Assembly: GCA_965224275.1 (NCBI GenBank) | Contig: CBDCYR010000015.1 | Location: forward strand, 496,001 to 560,000 | Reading direction: 5' to 3' | DNA: 64,000 nucleotides | From: CAUZWH01 sp965224275 | GTDB lineage: Bacteria; Pseudomonadota; Alphaproteobacteria; SHVV01 | Part shown: piece by piece, positions 37,249 through 45,088 of the stretch | How positions within the stretch are numbered: the stretch's first letter is position 1 | Layout: the number at the start of each line of letters is the position of its first letter | The notes under the pieces: generated by a model | What the model saw: only the letters and a program-made list of their open reading frames with translations | Told to the model about the DNA's origin: nothing | Database searches by the model: none | Made by a program: the position numbers and the translations under genes

Positions 37249-37479
37249 ATGACCACAGTGAAAATTCACGAGGCAAAGACGTCGTTATCAAAATTGATCG
37301 AGCGAGCGTGTGCGGGCGAAGAAATTATCATCGCCCGCCGTGATCTGCCGGTTGTTCGTCTGGTCCCCATAGCGCCGCCGCCGAAGCGAGAGTTCGGCAG
37401 GTTTCGCGGCGAGATGCAAGTGGACGAGCGCTTCTTCGATCCCTTGCCCGCGGACGAGTTACAAGCTTGGGAAGACTGA
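37249..37479 (+). CDS. Phd/YefM-type antitoxin
   Basis: 76 residues: MTTVKIHEAKTSLSKLIERACAGEEIIIARR is the typical Phd/YefM DNA-binding domain (H-E-A-K motif), followed by PVVRLVPI and an acidic C-terminal toxin-binding tail (FFDPLPADELQAWED). ATG 37249 follows the operator directly with no Shine-Dalgarno, so the message may be leaderless, or GTG 37258 is used. It pairs with the PIN toxin just downstream and is oriented against the hyu genes around it. Confidence 0.87.
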   Translation: MTTVKIHEAKTSLSKLIERACAGEEIIIARRDLPVVRLVPIAPPPKREFGRFRGEMQVDERFFDPLPADELQAWED

Positions 37480-37480
37480 G

Positions 37481-37870
37481 CTGGACGTTCTTCTCGATAC
37501 CCATGCCTTGCTGTGGTGGGCGGCCGGTGATCACCACCTACCCCCGGCCATGCGCAAGTTGATTGAAGACGCTGATAACGACTTGTTCGTAAGTGCGGCA
37601 TCGGTGTGGGAAATCGCGACCAAGGTGCGCCTCGGTAAACTGCCAAACGCGAGGACATTCACTTCCAATCTGGTCGCAAATGTTGTTGGCGAAGGCTTCG
37701 AGCCGCTAGACGTTACCCTGGCCCACGCCAACCGTGCCGGATCCCTACTGGGAGCGCTCAAAGACCCGTTTGATCGCATGCTCATCGCCCAGTCGCTCCT
37801 CGAAGCGCTGCCCATAATCAGTATCGATCGCGCGTTTGACGAATATGGCGTCAAACGGTTATGGAGCTGA
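37481..37870 (+). CDS. VapC-type PIN-domain ribonuclease toxin
   Basis: PIN domain with acidic residues in LLDTHALLWW (first Asp), FVSAASVWEIATKVRLG (Glu), KDPFDRMLIAQSLLE (Asp-x3-Asp region) and IISIDRAFDEYGV. The first canonical start codon (TTG 37508) would remove the catalytic Asp, so initiation is placed at CTG 37481, one base after the antitoxin stop, giving LDVLLDTHALLWW. Translational coupling to the antitoxin is likely. Its 3' end overlaps the convergent hyuA by 12 bases. Confidence 0.82.
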   Translation: MDVLLDTHALLWWAAGDHHLPPAMRKLIEDADNDLFVSAASVWEIATKVRLGKLPNARTFTSNLVANVVGEGFEPLDVTLAHANRAGSLLGALKDPFDRMLIAQSLLEALPIISIDRAFDEYGVKRLWS

Positions 37871-39973
37871 CCCGCCCGTCCCGACCACATCCTCGAGATC
37901 GACATCGATCTCAAACACCTGCAGTCCGTTGAGCCTGGCCGTGTCACCGGGTTGCACGACGATCGTGGTGTCGACCTCTTCGATCACCGCCGGTCCCACC
38001 ACAACATTACCGGGCTGCAAGAGCGCACCGTCATAGACCGGCGTGTCCACCCAGGTGAAGCCGGTCCCGACGGGAAAGCAGGCCCGACGTTGAGACTTGA
38101 TCGCGCCGCTTGCATCCGCGTCGCCAACCGCTTCCGTGCGCGGGAGAGTCCATGAGCGTACGCCGACCAGATCTTGACGCACCGCGATCACTTCGACCGG
38201 TTTTTGCGCCATTTTGAAGGCGTAGAGTTTGTCGTGCAGCTCGTGAAAATCGACCGCGGTTTGGGCCAGCACGGCGCTCATGTCGGCACCATTACCGCCA
38301 TTTAGTGATGGCATCGGCGTCGGCAATTCGTGAACTTGGCCGGCATAGCGCATCTCCGCGTGCCGCTGGATACGCACCCGGTCGACCCCATCGAGTTGTT
38401 CGAGTTCAGCCATCGGCGTGGCCGCGAGCCGATCGAGGGCGCCGGCCAGAGCGGCGGTGTCGATGTCATGGAGTTGTCCGCCCAAGGGCTGAATCTGTGT
38501 GACGCGTAGATCGGCGAGCAGTTCCCCGAGCGCGCATAGCACCGAGGCCATGCGTGGCACGAGAATGCGCGAAATACCGAGGTCGCGGGCCTGGATGCCG
38601 ACGGTGACGCTGCCGGCGCCGCCAAACGACATCAGCGCGAAATCGCGCGGGTCGTGGCCTTCAGCGACCGAAACGTAACGGATCCCGTTCGACATGTTGT
38701 TGTTGACGATGCGGAAGATCGAGAACGCGGCCTCGTCGGCGTCCATATCGAGGGGCTCGCCGACATTGCGCACGATCGCGTCGCGGGCGGCATCGGCATC
38801 GATCTGCATACGGCCACCGAGAAAGAACGCCGGATTGAGGTAACCCAGATGCAGGAACGCATCGGTGACGGTGGCGTCGCGGCCGCCAAAGCCGTAACAG
38901 GCCGGCCCCGGCCGCGCGCCGGCGCTTTGCGGCCCGACCAGGAGAGCCCCGCCGGGATCGACCCAGGCGATCGAGCCGCCGCCGGCCCCGATGGTGTGGA
39001 TGTCAAGCATCGGCAGGCCGATGTGATGGCGGCTGAACCACGAATTGCTGCGCGTGTTGGGGTTCGCGTCGCGGATCAGGCACACGTCGTAGCTGGTGCC
39101 CCCCATGTCGACCCCGATGACGCTGGGCGAGCCACAGGCCTCGCCGAGGCGGCTGGCAGCAGCGACTCCGCCGGCCGGTCCCGACAGCAACGCCGCACAT
39201 CCGAGCTTGGCGGCAAATTCAGGCGCCGCATTGCCGCCATTTGACTGCATGACGAAGAGTTGACGCACGAAGCCCTGGCCCCGGAGTTCGGCCATCAGAT
39301 CATCGAGGTAGTTCTGCAACAAGGGACTGATGAACGCGTTCACCAGGGTGGTGCTAAAGCGCTCATATTCGCGCACCTTGGGCAAGACTTCGGAGCTCAG
39401 ATAGATCGCTGCTTCGGGGTGAACGTCACGCACGATGTCGTACGCACGGCGTTCGTGAATCGGATTTAAGTATGAGCTTAAGAAACAGATCGCAACTGAT
39501 TGAATATGAGCGTTTTTAATCGATTCGGCCGCAGCTCGGACCTCGGCTTCATTGAGCGGCACAACCACCTCGCCGTCGGCGTCGATACGCTCCGCGACAC
39601 CGAGCCGCCACTGTCGCTCCACGATCGCTTGCGGCGGCGCCAGGCGGATATCGAACAACACTTCTTTATAGCCGCGTCGCAATTCGACGATATCGCGAAA
39701 TCCGCCGGTGGTGATCATCGCCACCGGCACGCCGGTGTGCTGCAGCATCGCGTTGGTAGCGACAGTGGTGCCGAAATTAATCACCGAGGTCTGGCCGAGA
39801 AACTCCGGCAACCCGGCGCCAACCCGATCCCCCATCAGCGAGAGCGCCGCAAGAACGCCTTCAGATTCCTTACCCGGTGTCGAGGGCACCTTGCCCTGCG
39901 ACAACGCGCCCGCATCGTCTTGGACGACGATATCTGTGAACGTGCCGCCAACGTCGATACCGATCTTGTACAC
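37859..39973 (-). CDS. hyuA: Hydantoinase/oxoprolinase A-type subunit, second operon
   Basis: 704 residues from GTG 39973. YKIGIDVGGTFTDIVVQDD (ATP phosphate loop), NFGTTVATNAMLQ, LLSGPAGGVAAASR, IGVDMGGTSYDVCLIRD, TIGAGGGSIAWVDPGG, SFGGAGSVTVG. Partner of the hyuB genes downstream on the same strand, but separated from them by about 650 bases that hold the oppositely transcribed toxin-antitoxin pair. Its upstream region carries an 11-bp minisatellite and an IS256 copy that may have altered its promoter. Confidence 0.9.
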   Translation of the reverse strand: MYKIGIDVGGTFTDIVVQDDAGALSQGKVPSTPGKESEGVLAALSLMGDRVGAGLPEFLGQTSVINFGTTVATNAMLQHTGVPVAMITTGGFRDIVELRRGYKEVLFDIRLAPPQAIVERQWRLGVAERIDADGEVVVPLNEAEVRAAAESIKNAHIQSVAICFLSSYLNPIHERRAYDIVRDVHPEAAIYLSSEVLPKVREYERFSTTLVNAFISPLLQNYLDDLMAELRGQGFVRQLFVMQSNGGNAAPEFAAKLGCAALLSGPAGGVAAASRLGEACGSPSVIGVDMGGTSYDVCLIRDANPNTRSNSWFSRHHIGLPMLDIHTIGAGGGSIAWVDPGGALLVGPQSAGARPGPACYGFGGRDATVTDAFLHLGYLNPAFFLGGRMQIDADAARDAIVRNVGEPLDMDADEAAFSIFRIVNNNMSNGIRYVSVAEGHDPRDFALMSFGGAGSVTVGIQARDLGISRILVPRMASVLCALGELLADLRVTQIQPLGGQLHDIDTAALAGALDRLAATPMAELEQLDGVDRVRIQRHAEMRYAGQVHELPTPMPSLNGGNGADMSAVLAQTAVDFHELHDKLYAFKMAQKPVEVIAVRQDLVGVRSWTLPRTEAVGDADASGAIKSQRRACFPVGTGFTWVDTPVYDGALLQPGNVVVGPAVIEEVDTTIVVQPGDTARLNGLQVFEIDVDLEDVVGTGGSAP

Positions 39974-40068
39974 GGGTGCGAGTCCTCGTCTCTTTCGCTA
40001 TCGCACTCTTACTACCACAATCGGGCGCAGTTCGATGCGTGAGCAGGCGGGCCCAGATGGACGAGAGC

Positions 40069-40155
40069 TGGCCGAAAGTTGGCCGAGAGTCAGCCGAGAG
40101 TCAGCCGAGAGTGTCAGCCGAGAGTCAGCCGAGAGTCAGCCGAGAGTCAGCCGAG
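40069..40155. repeat. 11-bp tandem repeat (minisatellite)
   Basis: Eight head-to-tail units of CAGCCGAGAGT: two early variants (TGGCCGAAAGT, TGGCCGAGAGT), five exact copies with a GT insertion after the second, and a final partial CAGCCGAG that abuts the IS256 left end. It lies 95-180 bases upstream of the hyuA start. An 11-bp unit is about one DNA turn and copy number is prone to slippage. Confidence 0.9.
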
Positions 40156-41512
40156 GGCTGTGTCTCGAAAGTGGTGGAAATTTGAGGATGGCGTAATCTC
40201 CGGGTGACAAGACAACCACCCAACCGGCGGCTAGCACCGCCAAGGAGATCACGCCATGAAGAACACTACCGAGACTTCCGCGCTTTCGCTACTGGCCAAT
40301 GACGCCGGCTATGATCCGCTCGAGGACCGGCTGCGGGAGAACATCAGATCCACGATCGAGGCCGTTTTTGAGGAGGAACTTGCGCAGTTTCTCGGGCGCT
40401 GCCGATACGGTCGAGAGGACGCGCTTCGGCAAGGGTATCGGAACGGGCACCGGGAGCGGCAACTGACGGGGACATTCGGGACCGAGAGGGTGAGCGTGCC
40501 GCGTGCACGGATCGTTGAGGAAGACGGTCGGGCGTCGGAATGGCGTTCGCGGGCGCTGCCGCGCTACCAGCGGCTGACCAGAAAGGCCGAGGCGCTGATC
40601 GCTTCGGTGTATCTGTCCGGAACCAACACGCGGCGGGTGAAACGCGCGCTGTTCGGGCTCTTCGGGGGTGCTGTGAGCAAGGACGTTGTGAGCCGGGCGT
40701 GGCGCAAGGTGAAGGTCGATTGGGACGCCTGGTGCAGCCGTGGCCTCGCGGATGAGGATATCGTTCGGCTGATCCTTGACGGCACTGTGATCAAGACCCG
40801 ACTGGATCGCAAGGCCACCAACATCTCGGTTCTCGCGGCTATAGGGGTGCGCCGGGATGGCCAGAAGGTCTTGCTTTCGATCGGGAATATGGGCGGAGAA
40901 AGCCAGGCGGCGTGGCGCCAGTTCCTCGACGACCTTGATGCGCGTGGACTGAAACGGCCCGGGTTTGTCATCGTCGATGGCGCGCCGGGACTGGAGGCGG
41001 CTCTGTCGGCGCTTTGGGGCGATGACCTTCCCGTTCAACGCTGCACCGTGCACAAGCACCGCAACCTTCTGGGTCATGCTCCCAAACACATGCATGACGA
41101 GCTGAGCGAAGATTACCGCGATATGATCTATGCCGACACTGCCTCCGAGGTGGAAACCCGCCGCAAGGCGTTTGTCCGCAAGTGGCGGCTGAAATGCAGG
41201 GCCGTCGCGGACAGCCTCGCAGAAGCGGGCGACAAGCTCTTTACCTTCACGCGCCTGTCCAAGAGCCAATGGAAATCAGCCCGAACGACCAACGCCATTG
41301 AGCGTCTCAACGAGGAGTTCAAGCGCCGGATCAAAACACAGACCGTGCTGCCGTGTCCCGAAACAGTGCCGATGCTCCTCTGGGCGCTCCTCGCTTGCGG
41401 CCAAATCCAGATGCGCAAAGTCGATGGATGGGAAACCCTCGATCAGCTAATCGCCGACGAAACCCTTGACCGCGCGGCCTGACCGCCGCAAAACTCAACC
41501 CGCTCGGAGAGG
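40156..41512 (+). mobile_element. IS256-family insertion sequence, copy 2, right end missing
   Basis: Same left end (GGCTGTGTCTCGAAAGTGG) and same interior as copy 1, in the same orientation. It stops at CGGAGAGG (41512), where the first copy continues for another 36 bases to its right inverted repeat; here the IS21 element begins. No 8-bp target duplication can be assigned. With one end lost it should not transpose on its own. Confidence 0.93.
40256..41482 (+). CDS. IS256-family transposase, copy 2
   Basis: 408 residues, identical in protein sequence to the transposase at 30624-31850, with the same upstream ribosome site. The gene is complete although the element has lost its right end, so it can supply enzyme to copy 1. 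Near-identity of the two genes implies a recent duplication. Confidence 0.95.
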   Translation: MKNTTETSALSLLANDAGYDPLEDRLRENIRSTIEAVFEEELAQFLGRCRYGREDALRQGYRNGHRERQLTGTFGTERVSVPRARIVEEDGRASEWRSRALPRYQRLTRKAEALIASVYLSGTNTRRVKRALFGLFGGAVSKDVVSRAWRKVKVDWDAWCSRGLADEDIVRLILDGTVIKTRLDRKATNISVLAAIGVRRDGQKVLLSIGNMGGESQAAWRQFLDDLDARGLKRPGFVIVDGAPGLEAALSALWGDDLPVQRCTVHKHRNLLGHAPKHMHDELSEDYRDMIYADTASEVETRRKAFVRKWRLKCRAVADSLAEAGDKLFTFTRLSKSQWKSARTTNAIERLNEEFKRRIKTQTVLPCPETVPMLLWALLACGQIQMRKVDGWETLDQLIADETLDRAA

Positions 41513-41712
41513 TGTCAATCGGCGTCCAAAATTGACCCCCAATCGGCGTGCAATATTGACCCCCCTGAGCGGCACGGCGGAGGTTGTCCCGGTAGTCAAT
41601 AGGGGGGACCCGAGCGGCTTCGTGTAGCGCCTTGCGGTGCGCGGAGCGAAGCCGCGTGGGAGGTCCGGGTTGACCCAGCGGGGCAAGCGGGCCGCAGGCA
41701 CGGCCTGCCGGG

Positions 41713-42441
41713 TCAGCAGCGGTTCTTGAAGCGCCAGCTCTCGTTGCCGGTCTCGATGATCTCGCAATGGTGGGTCAGGCGGTCGAGCAGCGCGGTGGTC
41801 ATCTTGGGGTCGCCGAAGACGGAGGGCCATTCGCCGAAAGCGAGGTTGGTGGTGACGATGATCGAGGTGCGCTCGTAGAGCCGGCTCATCAGATGGAACA
41901 GCAGCTGGCCGCCGGCCTGGGCGAAGGGCAGGTAGCCGAGTTCGTCGAGGATGACGAAGTCGCGTCGGATGAGCTGGTCTGCGGTGCGGCCCTGGCGTCC
42001 GGCACGGAGTTCGGCCTCGAGATGGTTGACCAGGTCGACGACGTTGTAGAAGCGGCCGCGTGCGGCCTTGCGGATGCAGGCGCGGGCGATGGCGACGGCG
42101 AGATGGGTCTTGCCGGTGCCGGTGCCGCCGACCAGCACGATGTTGCGCTTGCCCTCCAGGAAGCCACCTGTGGCGAGTTCCTGGATCAGGGGCTCGTTGA
42201 CCGGTGAGGCGGCGAAGTCGAAGTCGGCCAGCTCCTTGGCCGTCGGCAGCCTGGCGGACGCCATCTGGTACTTGATGGAGCGCGCCTGCTTGTCGGCGAC
42301 CTCGGTCTGCAGCAGCGTACCGATGATCTGCTGCACCGGATGACGACGCTTGAGCCCGTCGGCGAGGATGTCGTCGTAGGCGGCGCGCATGCCCGCGAGC
42401 TTCAACGCCGTCATCATCGCCAGCACCTCATGACGCTCCAT
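41713..42441 (-). CDS. istB: IS21 helper ATPase IstB
   Basis: 242 residues with an AAA+ ATPase core: NIVLVGGTGTGKTHLAVAIA (Walker A), RDFVILDELGYLPFAQAGGQLLFHLMSRLYERTSIIVTTNLAFGEW (Walker B and sensor region). N-terminal MERHEVLAMMTALKLAGMRAAYDDIL is typical of IstB. Overlaps the end of istA by 14 bases. It stimulates IstA-mediated transposition. Confidence 0.93.
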   Translation of the reverse strand: MERHEVLAMMTALKLAGMRAAYDDILADGLKRRHPVQQIIGTLLQTEVADKQARSIKYQMASARLPTAKELADFDFAASPVNEPLIQELATGGFLEGKRNIVLVGGTGTGKTHLAVAIARACIRKAARGRFYNVVDLVNHLEAELRAGRQGRTADQLIRRDFVILDELGYLPFAQAGGQLLFHLMSRLYERTSIIVTTNLAFGEWPSVFGDPKMTTALLDRLTHHCEIIETGNESWRFKNRC

Positions 42442-43951
42442 GACCGGCCTCCCTCAGGCGATCGTAGCGCTGACAGTCGGCCACCGGCCGGTGGCGAAGC
42501 TGCAGGCCCTCGGGCGTCGGGATGGTCGCCGGCGGTGCCGGCTGGCACTGCCGGGCGAGGATGTTGAGCACGACGTCGGCGCTGCAGGCGCCGAAGTCGA
42601 GCGCCTCGGCACAGGCCGCCTCGACCGCCTCCAGCCCGTCCTCCTGAACCGCCGCGAGGATCCTCACGAACTGCCTGTCACCGTCGTCGCAACCCGTCAG
42701 CCGGGCCCGTATGCGGCCCAGCGCGCCGGGCAGTTGCCAGCCCTTGAAGGGCGCGCCGTTCCTCAGCGCACCAGGCTTCCGCGTCAGGATCGGCACGTAG
42801 TGCCACGGATCGTAGGCGATCTCGCCGCGCCCGAAGCTCCGGGGATGCTCGGCGACGGTCTCGCCGTCCTGGCGGATGACGATCCGATCGGCGTAGGCCC
42901 GCACGTCGACCGGCCGCCCGACGGCACGGGCGGCGACGCTGTAGTGGTTGTTGTCGAAGCGCACCAGACAGGTCTTGGACACCGCCACCTCGGTGGCGTG
43001 GAAGCCGTCGAAGGGGCCGCGATAGGCCATCAGGAAGGGCCGCTCCTCCTCGAACACCTGCCACACCGTCTTGCCCTCGATCGTCGGATGCGGCCGCTTC
43101 TTGGCGTCCTCGATACACCGATCCATCAGCCACGCGTTGATCTCGGCGTAGGAGCCGCCCCGCGGGATGGGCACGAACAGGCGGCCGCGGACGTCACCCA
43201 CCTGCCTCTCGACCTGCCCCTTCTCCCAGCCCGCACCCGGAGTGCACGCCACCGGCTCCACCAGATGGTGGGAGCACAGCTCCAGAAAGCGCCGGTTGTA
43301 GGCGCCCTCCTTGCCGACGAAGACCATGCTCACCGCCGTCTTCATGTTGTCGTAGATGCCCCGCCGGCAGACCCCGCCGAAGAAGTGGAAGGCCCGTTCG
43401 TGCGCCTCGAACACCATCTCCTGGCTCTCGCGCGGGAAGATCTGAACCAGCTGCATGCGGCTGTAGCAGAGCCGCATGTGCGCCGCCTTCACCTTGGTCG
43501 TCACACCCGACAGGCGCGCGTACTCGTGGCTCCAGTCGAACTGGTAGGCCTCGCCGGGATCGAAGCTCAGCGGCACAAAACCCTGCGACGGCGACAACAG
43601 CCGCCACCGCCGACGCCAGGTCCTGGCGTAGCGGCGCACCGCGTCGTAGCCGCCGCCATAGCCCAGAGCCGCAAGATCTTCATGAATCCGCAGCAGAGAC
43701 AGCCGATCCCGGCGCGGCTTCTTCTCGTTGGCCTCCAGCTGGCGCTCGAGCTCATCCACCCACGGTCCAAGCTTCGGCATCGGCTGGATCTTGCGCTCGT
43801 AGCTGTACGAGGTCTCATCGCCCCGCACCACCTTGCGCACCGTGTTCTTCGAAACCCTCAAATCCCGGGCGATCTTCTTGATCGGAACGCCCCTCACCAG
43901 ATGATCCCGACGGATCCGCGCAATCGTCTCCACTACCAGCATCTCCCCCAC
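42428..43951 (-). CDS. istA: IS21 transposase IstA
   Basis: 507 residues from GTG 43951 (ATG 43942 is equally possible). N-terminal HTH (PIKKIARDLRVSKNTVRKVVRG), then the integrase core with the DDE residues in YQFDWSHEYA, RGIYDNMKTAV and KGQVERQVGDVRGRLF. The C-terminal Mu-type beta-barrel segment follows (NHYSVAARAVGRPVDVRAY). Frame intact and coupled to istB. Confidence 0.93.
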   Translation of the reverse strand: MGEMLVVETIARIRRDHLVRGVPIKKIARDLRVSKNTVRKVVRGDETSYSYERKIQPMPKLGPWVDELERQLEANEKKPRRDRLSLLRIHEDLAALGYGGGYDAVRRYARTWRRRWRLLSPSQGFVPLSFDPGEAYQFDWSHEYARLSGVTTKVKAAHMRLCYSRMQLVQIFPRESQEMVFEAHERAFHFFGGVCRRGIYDNMKTAVSMVFVGKEGAYNRRFLELCSHHLVEPVACTPGAGWEKGQVERQVGDVRGRLFVPIPRGGSYAEINAWLMDRCIEDAKKRPHPTIEGKTVWQVFEEERPFLMAYRGPFDGFHATEVAVSKTCLVRFDNNHYSVAARAVGRPVDVRAYADRIVIRQDGETVAEHPRSFGRGEIAYDPWHYVPILTRKPGALRNGAPFKGWQLPGALGRIRARLTGCDDGDRQFVRILAAVQEDGLEAVEAACAEALDFGACSADVVLNILARQCQPAPPATIPTPEGLQLRHRPVADCQRYDRLREAGHGAS

Positions 43952-44055
43952 CTCGTCTGTCCAAACAACGAGGTGTGTTCAAGAGCACAAAACCAGGGGG
44001 GTCAATTTTGGACGCCGATAACCCCCAATAGGGGGTCAATATTCCACGCCGAACA

Positions 44056-44390
44056 ACAGACCAGCTCAGGCTCAAGGTGCCCAAGCTGGCAGTTCTCATG
44101 GACGAAGCCGAGCACGACGTCCTCGCCTACATGAGCTTCCCCAGGGAGCACCGCCAGAAATTGCACTCCACAAACCCGATCGAACGGCTCCATGCCGAGG
44201 TCAAGCGTCGCACCAACGTCGTCGGTATCTTTCCCAACGAAGCCGCCATCACACGGCTCGTCGGCGCCATCCTTCTCGAGCAGAGTGCGGCGACGACGAG
44301 TGGGCCGTCTCAAGGAGATACATGACGCTGGAATCCATCGCTCCGCTGAGCGATGATGTCCCCATCACGCTGCCCACCGTGGCAGCCTGA
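44056..44390 (+). pseudogene. 3' remnant of a second, different IS256-type transposase
   Basis: Only the C-terminal part remains: VPKLAVLMDEAEHDVLAYMSFPREHRQKLHSTNPIERLHAEVKRRTNVVGIFPNEAAITRLVGAILLEQ contains the Glu of the NPIERLxxExKRR motif. After LLEQ a one-base shift is needed to read on to DDEWAVSRRYMTLESIAPLSDD and the stop at 44390. It is clearly a different subgroup from the two IS256 copies above. Its 5' part has been lost next to the IS21 right end. Confidence 0.85.
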
Positions 44391-44690
44391 ACGTCCCGGC
44401 CCTACCCGCCGGGAGCAGCGTAGAGCGCAACGCTCTTACACCACTCCGCGGGACACGATCCCGCTCGGTACAGTTTCGAGCTTCGCGGGTCGCTCGCGGC
44501 AGGCAAGAAGGGTATGGAAACTCCCATTTCGTAAGCGCGCTAGCAACGCACTTTCGATTGATTGTGTTACGAGCATGAGCCCCTTGGCTCAGATATTTTA
44601 TGTTTGTTACCCGCTACGTTACCCGAACACAAAATATAGACGAGAGATTACTCCGAATTATCTTATAAGTATTTGAATATATTGAATAAG
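44391..44690. other. Non-coding junk between IS remnant and tRNA-like fragment
   Basis: No convincing gene. The first part is the 3' tail of the IS256-type remnant (inverted short repeats GAGCGCAACGCTC). From about 44590 the DNA becomes AT-rich and contains GTTACCCGCTACGTTACCC, which resembles GTTACCCAACATGTTACCCC at 44921-44942; both lie a similar distance from a tRNA-Lys sequence and share TTGAATATATT next to it. Confidence 0.4.
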
Positions 44691-44727
44691 AGCGCGTAGC
44701 TTAGTCGGTAGAGCATCTGACTTTTAA
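44691..44727 (+). repeat. 5' half of tRNA-Lys, inverted duplicate
   Basis: Repeats the first 39 nucleotides of the tRNA-Lys at 45011-45086, from the acceptor stem to the anticodon loop (…CATCTGACTTTTAA), almost exactly, with a C-to-T change in the D-stem region and a changed first base. It is on the opposite strand to the intact gene. It cannot fold as a tRNA. It is likely a scar of integration or rearrangement at the tRNA gene. Confidence 0.8.
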
Positions 44728-45010
44728 CCGATCGCCCTATCTACTTTCGCCAAGAATTTTCTGTTGGAATCTGAAAATCCCACCAGCATCGGAGCGAGGC
44801 CGAACACCGGCGTAGCTCTCGGATCTAGAGTTAGAGGAGCGCTACTGAGATCTTTTGAACGTAATACCTCAAAGTTCGCCCGACTTAATTGTCGTCTGCC
44901 CTGCACAAAACACGCGCTTATGTGTTACCCAACATGTTACCCCAACACTGTATCTGCGATCCTCTCAATTTCATCTATATCCTTATCACGTTGTTTTTAT
45001 TGAATATATT

Positions 45011-45086
45011 TGGTAGGCGCGACAGGGATCGAACCTGTGACCCTCTGATTAAAAGTCAGATGCTCTACCGACTGAGCTACGCGCCC
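45011..45086 (-). tRNA. tRNA-Lys (anticodon UUU)
   Basis: 76 nt with encoded CCA. Acceptor stem GGGCGCG / CGCGCCT (one G-U pair), D arm GCTC-AGTCGGTA-GAGC, anticodon stem TCTGA-CTTTTAA-TCAGA with anticodon TTT, variable GGGTC, T arm ACAGG-TTCGATC-CCTGT, discriminator A. All stems pair. It forms the right border of the mobile-element pile. Confidence 0.97.
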
Positions 45087-45088
45087 CT

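Larger units (their letters stand above)
41513..44055 (-). mobile_element. IS21-family insertion sequence
   Basis: 2543 bp, starting with TG and ending CA as IS21 elements do. Each end has two related repeat units: left CGGCGTCCAAAATTGACCCCC and CGGCGTGCAATATTGACCCCC; right the complements of CGGCGTGGAATATTGACCCCC and CGGCGTCCAAAATTGACCCCC, in that order from the outside. Contains istA and istB on the minus strand. Flanking sequences are unrelated IS remnants on the two sides, with no direct repeat, so a deletion or recombination followed insertion. Confidence 0.88.

Noticed and set aside
40069..40155. CRISPR array
   Set aside because: Repeats are 11 bp and contiguous without spacers; it is a minisatellite. 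No cas gene is present in the window.
30524..41512. Composite transposon formed by the two IS256 copies
   Set aside because: Copy 1 has its own perfect 8-bp duplication on both sides, so it inserted alone; copy 2 lacks its right end. Only homologous recombination between them is supported.
42440..44134. A 564-codon open frame on the plus strand
   Set aside because: Antisense to istA, with His/Arg/Pro-rich composition typical of a shadow frame.
44724..44906. A 60-residue minus-strand ORF between the two tRNA-Lys sequences
   Set aside because: No ribosome site, no recognisable family, and it lies within a rearranged att-like region.
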